64,000 bases of DNA from Pseudarthrobacter sp. IC2-21. GTDB lineage: Bacteria; Actinomycetota; Actinomycetes; Actinomycetales; Micrococcaceae. The DNA is taken from NCBI RefSeq assembly GCF_034048115.1, contig NZ_CP139145.1:3844001-3908000 (forward strand), read 5' to 3'. Both the position numbers and the translations under genes were made by a program. Below the pieces are notes generated by a model. That model made no database searches and had not been told where the DNA came from. It saw nothing but the letters and a program-made list of their open reading frames with translations. Positions 35,435-43,203 of the stretch are shown piece by piece; the first letter of the stretch is position 1, and each line of letters starts with the position of its first letter.

Positions 35435-37327
35435 TCAAACGGGTTTCCGGCTGGGCAGGAGGGGCGCGAAGAAGGCCGCAAGTTCCGCTGTCGCCGACAA
35501 AGGCAGCACGTTCGCCACATACTGGTCCGGCCGGACCACCACCACAACGCCGTCCCGGTGCAGGCCGCGGAGTTCGAAGATGTCAGCCTTGGGATCAGTG
35601 GCGTAGACCTTCTCGTAGTCCCTGAGTTTGAACGGTCCCACGTATGGCTTGAACACCTCCGGGACGGTGCCGATGTCCACGCTGGTGTGGTCCTGCTGGT
35701 AGATGACTTTGACGTCGAACCAGGCGTCCCGATCAGCTCCCGACGGCGTCGCATCGAGCGGCGATTCGGCTGAGGTCGCGAGCCACCCGGCCAGGTCCGT
35801 GGTGGGTGAGGGGGCGCCTGCGGCCGCCGGGTCCGCGAAGACGTAGATGCGCCAGCGGCCATCGGCTGTGGCATGGTGCCCAAGGTGGATGGGGTTCGCG
35901 TCGCACACCCGGACCACGGGCGCAGACTTGAACCGCTTGCCGATGGGGAAACCGGCCGCCAAATGCTGGTGGGTGGCTTCGGCAGTGATGAGGGACGGCG
36001 TGTACTGGGTCATGAATCCTGCGGGGAACTCGGCCGTCCTGACATAGAAGTCCTCCAGTTCGGAGGGGTTCTCGAACTCCTCCGGCTTCTTCGCCATCAT
36101 GGTGGACCATACTTTGTCGAAGTCGATGAGGTTCTTCGCCACCACCTGGCGCTCCGCCGAGTACGTGGCGAGCAGGCTGGCGGGGCTACGGCCTTCCAGG
36201 ACGTGTCCGAGTTTCCAGCCGAGATTGAAGCCGTCCTGCAACGAAACGTTCATGCCTTGGCCGGCCTTGGCGCTGTGTGTGTGGCAGGCGTCGCCGGTGA
36301 TGAAAACGCGCGGCGTGCGCTCGCCACGCTGGTCCGGAAGGACGTCGTCGAACCTGTCCGTCAGGCGGTGCGCAACCTCATACACGCTGTGCCAGGCAAC
36401 GTTTCTGACGTCAAGCGAGTAGGGGCGCAGGATGGCGTTCGCATGCGCGATGATCTGCTCGATCGTGGTGCTTCGCACGGCGCCCTTGTTCGCCGGGTCC
36501 ACTTCACCGAGATCCACGTACATCCGGAAGAGATGGCCGCCTTCGCGCGGGATCAGCAGGATGCTCCCGCCTGCCCCGGACTGGATGGCGCACTTGGTCC
36601 GGATATCGGGGAAATCCGTGACGGCGAGGACATCCATGACTCCCCACGCATGATGTGCCTCGTCGCCGGCCATGGTGCAGCCGATGGCGGCCCGCACCTT
36701 GCTGCGCGCGCCGTCCGCACCCACAACGTATTTGGCCCGGACCACGCGTTCTTCGCCCTCGTTCGGACCGACGGCATGGGCGAGGGTGACGGTCACGGGA
36801 TAATCGCCTTCACCCACTTCGAGGCTGCGGAACTCGTAACCGTAGTCCGGTTTCATCCGGGTTGGCGCGTCCGCCATGTATTCGGCGAAGTAGTCCAGCA
36901 CGCGGGCCTGGTTGACAATCAGGTGCGGAAATTCGCTGATGCCCATCTCATCGTCAACAGCCCGCGCGGCCCGGACAATCCGGGAGTGGTCCGCGGGGTC
37001 AGGCTTCCAGAACGCCATCTCGGTGATGCGGTACGCCTCGGCGATGATCCGCTCGGCGAAGCCAAAGGCCTGGAAGGTCTCCACACTGCGGGCCTGGATG
37101 CCGTCCGCCTGGCCGATCACCAGCCTCCCGGCACGGCGTTCCACAATGCGGGTGGTGATGCCGGGAAATTGGGAAAGCTGGGCGGCCGCGAGCATTCCAG
37201 CCGGGCCGGTGCCGACAATCAGCACGTCGACTTCGCCCGGCAGGTCTGCAGGCCGGTTGAGACCGACGCCGGCGGCAGGCTGGATGCGGGGGTCCCCTGA
37301 TACGTAACCGTGGTGATGGAACTGCAC
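35435..37327 (-). CDS. FAD-dependent aromatic monooxygenase (3-hydroxybenzoate 4-monooxygenase-like)
   Basis: A 630-residue class A flavoprotein hydroxylase. FAD/NADPH motifs: GTGPAG (about 39), the DG motif (GADGARSKVRAAIG, about 205) and the GD motif ITGDACHTHSAKAGQGMN (about 340). A C-terminal thioredoxin-like domain follows, as in phenol hydroxylases. Overall layout and many short stretches (MQFH start, GQADGIQARSVE, WGVMDVLAVTDFPD, IPREGGHL) recall Comamonas MobA, which turns 3-hydroxybenzoate into protocatechuate. GTG 37327 is preferred to 37339: it gives the MobA-type N terminus and sits 4 nt after GAGGAAG. A dyad operator candidate precedes it. No ring-cleavage genes are in the window, so the substrate is inferred. 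Confidence 0.9.
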   Translation of the reverse strand: MQFHHHGYVSGDPRIQPAAGVGLNRPADLPGEVDVLIVGTGPAGMLAAAQLSQFPGITTRIVERRAGRLVIGQADGIQARSVETFQAFGFAERIIAEAYRITEMAFWKPDPADHSRIVRAARAVDDEMGISEFPHLIVNQARVLDYFAEYMADAPTRMKPDYGYEFRSLEVGEGDYPVTVTLAHAVGPNEGEERVVRAKYVVGADGARSKVRAAIGCTMAGDEAHHAWGVMDVLAVTDFPDIRTKCAIQSGAGGSILLIPREGGHLFRMYVDLGEVDPANKGAVRSTTIEQIIAHANAILRPYSLDVRNVAWHSVYEVAHRLTDRFDDVLPDQRGERTPRVFITGDACHTHSAKAGQGMNVSLQDGFNLGWKLGHVLEGRSPASLLATYSAERQVVAKNLIDFDKVWSTMMAKKPEEFENPSELEDFYVRTAEFPAGFMTQYTPSLITAEATHQHLAAGFPIGKRFKSAPVVRVCDANPIHLGHHATADGRWRIYVFADPAAAGAPSPTTDLAGWLATSAESPLDATPSGADRDAWFDVKVIYQQDHTSVDIGTVPEVFKPYVGPFKLRDYEKVYATDPKADIFELRGLHRDGVVVVVRPDQYVANVLPLSATAELAAFFAPLLPSRKPV

Positions 37328-37347
37328 GGGCTTCCTCACTTCGTTGT

Positions 37348-37374
37348 GTGAATGTACTCGATAGTACGCTTCAC
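37348..37374 (-). promoter_or_regulatory. Dyad operator candidate upstream of monooxygenase
   Basis: Inner perfect repeat GTACT-CGAT-AGTAC (37354-37367), flanked by GTGAA (37348-37352) and TTCAC (37370-37374), giving a nested 27-bp dyad that starts 21 bp upstream of the start codon. The regulator is not identifiable in the window. Confidence 0.5.
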
Positions 37375-37435
37375 GCCCCGCGATTTCAGGAGCAGTGCCA
37401 GGCCGGGCTTTGTGCGCCCGGCGAGGAGACCCGTA

Positions 37436-37828
37436 CTAACCGAGCGCGGGGGCCACCGTGGTGCCGGAACTGAACTGGCGGCGGGCCCAGCGGGCGAGTT
37501 TCTTGCCCTTGCCCTTCCACCAGCTGTCCTCGTCCTTGTCATGGTGGAGGCGGAAGATGATCGCCACCATCACGAACGTGGACATGCAGACGTCAGTCCA
37601 GGACCAGGACAGTGCGGCGATGAGCGCACTCATGCCGGTGGCAATGATGGACGGGACGGCCAGCGTCCGGAAGACCGTGCTGGCTATATACCGGCGGTGC
37701 GATCTTGGCACCGAGAGTGCCCGCACCATGTCAAAACAGGCGCAGACCACCACAACGGTCTGCCCGAAGGCCAGCAGGATCAGCCCGATGCTGGACCCGG
37801 CAAACATAACCACTGAAGAACCAAACAC
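37436..37828 (-). CDS. Small membrane protein of unknown function
   Basis: A 130-residue protein with three probable membrane helices (MFAGSSIGLILLAFGQTVVVV; FRTLAVPSIIATGMSALIAAL; WTDVCMSTFVMVAIIFRL) and a basic cytoplasmic tail (DEDSWWKGKGKKLARWARRQ). It starts at GTG 37828, or possibly ATG 37807. It lies between hspR and the monooxygenase on the same strand, without tight spacing to either. I recognise no family. Confidence 0.65.
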   Translation of the reverse strand: MFGSSVVMFAGSSIGLILLAFGQTVVVVCACFDMVRALSVPRSHRRYIASTVFRTLAVPSIIATGMSALIAALSWSWTDVCMSTFVMVAIIFRLHHDKDEDSWWKGKGKKLARWARRQFSSGTTVAPALG

Positions 37829-37967
37829 GTGAAACCCCCAGAGTCTCGAAGTGCCGCTGTGAGACCAGCAACGGTTCCATTCAAGACACTGCGGGCCGGC
37901 GGGTCACCAGTAGTGGGTACTCGAATTTTCCGGGTGGCCGATTCCGGGGTTCTTGTTTCGGGTGCGC

Positions 37968-38393
37968 CTACTTGCCCAGGGCCCGGGGGCGCCAGACCAC
38001 GACGGCCTGCGAGCGTGCGCGCGGACGCTGACCGCGGGCCAGGCTCACCACGTCGCCTGCCGCGCCGGCGGCAAAAATCCTGGAGTCCAAGGGATCACGA
38101 CGGCGGGCCACCTCCTCGGTCAGCTCGGTCACCTTGCGCTGGAGGGCAGCCACCTGGTTCTCCAGTTGGAGGATCCGTTTGATGCCCTCCAGCGAGACGC
38201 CTTCCTGGGAGAGACGCTGGACCTCGCGCAGCATGTTGACGTCCCGCTGTGAATAGCGGCGCGACTTCCCCGGCGCCCGGCTGGGCGAGACGATGCCCAG
38301 CCGGTCGTATTGCCGGAGGGTCTGCGGGTGCATATCTGCCAGTTCCGCCGCCACCGAGATCACGAAGATCGGCTGGTCAGCACTGATATTCAC
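37968..38393 (-). CDS. hspR: Heat-shock repressor HspR (MerR family)
   Basis: A 141-residue MerR-type regulator. Helix-turn-helix FVISVAAELADMHPQTLRQYDRLGIVSP and the wing (PGKSRRYSQRDV) are in the first 55 residues, followed by a coiled-coil-like helix (LEGIKRILQLENQVAALQRKVTELTEEV). The C-terminal 40 residues are basic and unstructured. HspR represses the dnaK operon by binding HAIR inverted repeats, with DnaK as co-repressor in Streptomyces. It is the last gene, 15 bp after dnaJ, and two HAIR-like sites are in front of dnaK, so the feedback loop is complete in this window. Confidence 0.95.
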   Translation of the reverse strand: MNISADQPIFVISVAAELADMHPQTLRQYDRLGIVSPSRAPGKSRRYSQRDVNMLREVQRLSQEGVSLEGIKRILQLENQVAALQRKVTELTEEVARRRDPLDSRIFAAGAAGDVVSLARGQRPRARSQAVVVWRPRALGK

Positions 38394-38408
38394 GGTCTGC
38401 TCCGCTGA

Positions 38409-39380
38409 TTACAGCCGGGCCTTGGCGGCCAGGCCCTGCCGGACATCGGCGTCGGCGGTGGCCTCGGCGAACGCCTTGACGGCCGCCTCAGCCTCCTTGT
38501 TCAGGTTCTTGGGCACCGCGACGTCGATGGTCACCAGAAGATCACCGGTAGCCTTTGACGTTTTCACGCCGCGCCCCTTCACCCGGAGCGTGCGGCCCGA
38601 GGGCGTGCCGGCCGGGACGCGGACCTTGACCGTCTCGCCGTCAATGGTGGGAACTTCGATGTCCGCGCCCAAAGCAGCTTCCGGGAAGCTGACCGGTACG
38701 TGGATGCGGAGGTTGTCGCCGTCGCGCGTGTAAAAAGCGTGGGGCTGGACGGACACGGACACCACCAGGTCGCCGTTGCCGGCAGGTGAGGGCTGGCCCT
38801 TGCCGCGGACGCGCACCTTCTGGCCGTCCTTGATGCCGGCTGGCACCCGGACGTCAATGACTTCGCCGCTGGGTTCGCGCAGGCCGATGGTGGTGCCGCG
38901 GATCGAGCCGGCGAACGAAATGCTGGTGGACGCGGTCCGGTCGGCGCCCTTCTGGGGTGCACGCTGGAACCCGGTCTGGCCGCCGAAACCGCCGCCGAAC
39001 AGGTCCGCGAACTCGGGCGGAATGCCGCCCGAGGTGCTGAAACCGCCGGCATGGCGTCCGGCGTTGCCGGTGAACAGGCCGCCGAACATATCCTCGAAGC
39101 CGCCGCTGCCAGCGCCGGCACCGCCGGGAGCAAACCTGGCGCCGCCACCCATGGCACGGATGGCGTCGTACTGCTGGCGCTCGTCCGGATCAGAAAGCAC
39201 CGAATAAGCCTCGGAGATGTCCTTGAACTTCTTCTCCGAGGCAGCATTACCCGCGTTGGTGTCCGGGTGGTGCTGGCGGGCAAGTTTCCGGTACGCCTTC
39301 TTGATATCGGCGTCGGAAGCGTCCTTGGCGATACCAAGGATCGCGTAAAAGTCCTTGTCCACCCAATCCTGGCTAGCCAA
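38409..39380 (-). CDS. dnaJ: DnaJ-type co-chaperone without zinc finger
   Basis: A 323-residue Hsp40. J domain at about 8-75 with the essential HPD (HHPDTN, about 36-40), a Gly/Phe-rich linker (about 78-140), then directly two substrate-binding C-terminal domains (SISFAGSIRGTTIGLREPSG; LRIHVPVSFPEAALGADIEVPT). The four CxxCxGxG zinc motifs of type I DnaJ are missing, so it is of the CbpA/type II kind. It stimulates DnaK ATPase and delivers clients. The start is TTG 39380, 7 nt after AAAGGA; no ATG or GTG would give a complete J domain. Confidence 0.94.
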   Translation of the reverse strand: MASQDWVDKDFYAILGIAKDASDADIKKAYRKLARQHHPDTNAGNAASEKKFKDISEAYSVLSDPDERQQYDAIRAMGGGARFAPGGAGAGSGGFEDMFGGLFTGNAGRHAGGFSTSGGIPPEFADLFGGGFGGQTGFQRAPQKGADRTASTSISFAGSIRGTTIGLREPSGEVIDVRVPAGIKDGQKVRVRGKGQPSPAGNGDLVVSVSVQPHAFYTRDGDNLRIHVPVSFPEAALGADIEVPTIDGETVKVRVPAGTPSGRTLRVKGRGVKTSKATGDLLVTIDVAVPKNLNKEAEAAVKAFAEATADADVRQGLAAKARL

Positions 39381-39437
39381 TGGCGTTTCCTTTCAAATTT
39401 ACAAAAGAGTTAAGGCGAGATTACCTCTCCGCCGGAG

Positions 39438-39540
39438 CGGATGAGGGGGCCCGGGAGTGGCATCGGGCCTGCCGGAGCGTGGCGACTTTCGGTCCGTAGG
39501 ACCAAAGCCGCCACGCGTAGGGGCGGGGCCCCCTCATCCG
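39438..39540. repeat. Nested long hairpin in the grpE-dnaJ intergenic region
   Basis: The outer arms are a perfect 15-bp repeat: CGGATGAGGGGGCCC (39438-39452) and GGGCCCCCTCATCCG (39526-39540). Inside, GCGTGGCG (39477-39484) pairs with CGCCACGC (39509-39516), then CTTT with AAAG and GGTCC with GGACC, around a GTA loop. It fills most of the 176 nt between two genes of the heat-shock operon. It could be an mRNA stability or processing element, or an inserted palindromic repeat. Confidence 0.75.
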
Positions 39541-39556
39541 CGGAGGCGGTAGCTGA

Positions 39557-40240
39557 TTACGCCGGTACTGCGACAACAACCTGGGCTGCGCGGAGGACGC
39601 GGTCGCCTGAGCGGTAGCCGGAGCGGAGGACCTGGCTGACGGTGTCAACCTCGATGTCCTCGCCCGCCTGCTGAATCAGGGCCTCGTGGATGTTCGGGTC
39701 GAACTCCACGCCGGTCTCGGCGATGCGGACCAGGCCGTACGTCTTCAGCGCGGTCTCCAGCTTGGTGGCGATGGCCGCGAACGGACCGTCCGCGAGGTCA
39801 CCGTGCTGGCGGGCGGCGTCGATGTCGTCCAGGACCGGAAGCAGGGAGTTCAGGACGCCGATGACGGCCATCTCCCCTGCCACGGCCCGGTCGCGCTCGA
39901 CGCGCTTGCGGTAGTTGACGTACTCAGCCTGGAGCCGGAGGAGGTCGTTCTTCAGCTCGGCCGCCTCTGCATTCGCTGCGCCCTGGGCCACCGATTCCTC
40001 GGCCGGCACCTCCACCCCGTTGAGGATTTCCTCAGCCTGGGCGAGGGCATCCCCGTCGGAGTCCACCGGTGAGTGGGCCTGAGCGTGCTGCTCACCCTCC
40101 GGGTGCCGGGCCTGCCCGGTCACCGGGTCAACCTTGCGGTTGTCCCGGATGACCGGATCCTGGCGGTCGCCTGCCTGCCGCTCCTGGTTTTCCTGGCTCG
40201 CGGGTGAGCTGTGCTCTTCCTCGTTACCGTGGTGCGGCAT
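39557..40240 (-). CDS. grpE: Nucleotide exchange factor GrpE
   Basis: A 227-residue GrpE. The first 75 residues are charged and disordered, followed by the long coiled-coil helix (ELKNDLLRLQAEYVNYRKRVERDRAV, about 100-125), a four-helix bundle (VLPVLDDIDAARQHGDL) and the beta-wing domain (GVEFDPNIHEALIQQ, then VDTVSQVLRSGYRSGDRVLRAAQVVVA). GrpE releases ADP from DnaK. Only 2 bp separate it from the dnaK stop. The longer spacer to dnaJ holds a structured element. Confidence 0.96.
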   Translation of the reverse strand: MPHHGNEEEHSSPASQENQERQAGDRQDPVIRDNRKVDPVTGQARHPEGEQHAQAHSPVDSDGDALAQAEEILNGVEVPAEESVAQGAANAEAAELKNDLLRLQAEYVNYRKRVERDRAVAGEMAVIGVLNSLLPVLDDIDAARQHGDLADGPFAAIATKLETALKTYGLVRIAETGVEFDPNIHEALIQQAGEDIEVDTVSQVLRSGYRSGDRVLRAAQVVVAVPA

Positions 40241-40242
40241 GG

Positions 40243-42111
<1,869 letters not shown>

Positions 42112-42153
42112 ATGTGCTTCCTTCTTTCCTTGGAAACTTGCTGGCGCCCACTC

Positions 42154-42230
42154 ATTGAGCGTTCTGCACTCAACTTTACTCCGGGCACAAGCGATGTCAA
42201 TCTAAAGTTGAGCGAAGTCCGCTCAACTTT
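42154..42230 (-). promoter_or_regulatory. dnaK promoter with two HAIR-like operators
   Basis: On the minus strand a TTGACA -35 (42195-42200), 16-nt spacer and TAAAGT -10 (42173-42178). Operator 1: TTGAGC-N7-ACTCAA (42155-42173), just downstream of and touching the -10. Operator 2: AAAGTTGAGC-N7-GCTCAACTTT (42204-42230), just upstream of the -35, a perfect 10-bp dyad. Both fit the known HspR site CTTGAGT-N7-ACTCAAG. Confidence 0.85.
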
Positions 42231-42252
42231 GGATTTTGCACAGTGTGGAACC

Positions 42253-42277
42253 GCCCGGATTCCGCGTCATTCCGGGC
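42253..42277. terminator. Candidate terminator hairpin
   Basis: GCCCGGA/TCCGGGC 7-bp stem with an 11-nt loop, followed by TTTCGT on the plus strand. On the minus strand it lies about 80 bp downstream of the small acidic repeat gene and upstream of the dnaK promoter. Confidence 0.4.
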
Positions 42278-42357
42278 TTTCGTCTGGAAAACAACGTACG
42301 ACGGCGGCTCTGCGTTTCGCTGTGGGAGAACTTTCCAGCAGCATTTGTCCGCCGTGG

Positions 42358-42639
42358 TCACCCGTGCAGCGGGCCGCGTTCCCCGTCAGTGGTGTTGACC
42401 TGGCGGTCGGTCAGTCCCTCGCGGATGGCATCCTCGGTTCGGGCAGTTCCGGAGGCGCCGGCATCACCGTAGTCGCCGTCGGGGTATTCGCCTTCCTCGG
42501 GCTCCGTCTCCGCGGCGCTCACTACACCGGCGTCGCCGTAGTCACCGTCCACGTACTGGCCGCCTTCACCTTCCAGGCCCGGAGCAGTACTGGCCTTGCG
42601 CGGCTCGTCGCCGGCAGCGGCGTCATGATTTTCGCTCAT
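42358..42639 (-). CDS. Small acidic protein with duplicated DGDYGDAG motif
   Basis: A 93-residue, strongly acidic protein with no hydrophobic segment, probably disordered. A motif is duplicated: GGQYVDGDYGDAG (about 27-39) and EGEYPDGDYGDAG (about 51-63). It ends TDGERGPLHG. ATG 42639 (MSENHDA) is preferred over 42672 because an AGGAAGAG stretch precedes it. I recognise no characterised family; similar small Asp/Tyr/Gly proteins occur in related soil actinobacteria. It lies upstream of the dnaK promoter, on the same strand. Confidence 0.65.
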   Translation of the reverse strand: MSENHDAAAGDEPRKASTAPGLEGEGGQYVDGDYGDAGVVSAAETEPEEGEYPDGDYGDAGASGTARTEDAIREGLTDRQVNTTDGERGPLHG

Positions 42640-42741
42640 GGTGGCTTCTCTTCCTCGAGGTTCTGCGTCCATGCGGGCGCACTTGGAGTGTACCCAGACC
42701 GGCCCGGGCTAAACAGGGGCCGGCCGCAATCCGCATCCCCG

Positions 42742-43203
42742 TCAGCGCGCGGCCACGAGTGCCTGCGGAGCGGCCTGCTTCATCCGTGTCTGCAGCCACT
42801 TGAGCTGTGTAGAGGTTTCCGACTCGCACTCTGCCACCACGGCGAGCAGGTCCTTGTCGCGGAGTGCGGCCGCCGCCTGTTTGACCATGGTCCAGGTGAT
42901 ATCCACGAAGCTGGCCAGAAGGTAAAGGTCCTGCAGGTCACGCAACAGACCAACCGGCCCGCTGCGGGTCTCCGAAAGACCTACCGCTTGGAGCCGTTCC
43001 GGTTCGTTGTCCGGCGCGCCCTCGCCGTAACGTTCCACCACGGCCTCCAGCTTCTCCTGATGGCCGAGGCATTGCCGCGCCAGGGTAAGGCAGAGGAAAT
43101 AGACATCAGGTTCCTCCCCGTGTCCTTCAGCCACCTCGACGAACGATTCCGCCAGCGTCACCTCAGTCCTGCGGAGCATCCCCAAATAGATCCTGAGGTT
43201 CAT
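42742..43203 (-). CDS. Helical ferritin-like companion of the molybdopterin oxidoreductase
   Basis: A 153-residue, predominantly helical protein with regularly spaced acidic and His residues (VTLAESFVEVAEGHGEEPDVYFLCLTLA; LYLLASFVDITWTMVKQAAAALRDKDLLAVVAE), looking like a four-helix bundle. The start overlaps the end of the oxidoreductase gene by 4 nt, so it is translationally coupled to it. No clear di-iron motif (ExxH pairs) can be assigned with confidence. It may be a maturation or assembly factor for the oxidoreductase; that role is inferred from gene order. Confidence 0.72.
   Translation of the reverse strand: MNLRIYLGMLRRTEVTLAESFVEVAEGHGEEPDVYFLCLTLARQCLGHQEKLEAVVERYGEGAPDNEPERLQAVGLSETRSGPVGLLRDLQDLYLLASFVDITWTMVKQAAAALRDKDLLAVVAECESETSTQLKWLQTRMKQAAPQALVAAR

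Noticed and set aside
33029..37327. BCCT transporter and monooxygenase as one catabolic operon
   Set aside because: They are on the same strand, but a 153-bp gap with a hairpin separates them, and BCCT substrates (quaternary amines) do not fit an aromatic hydroxylase.
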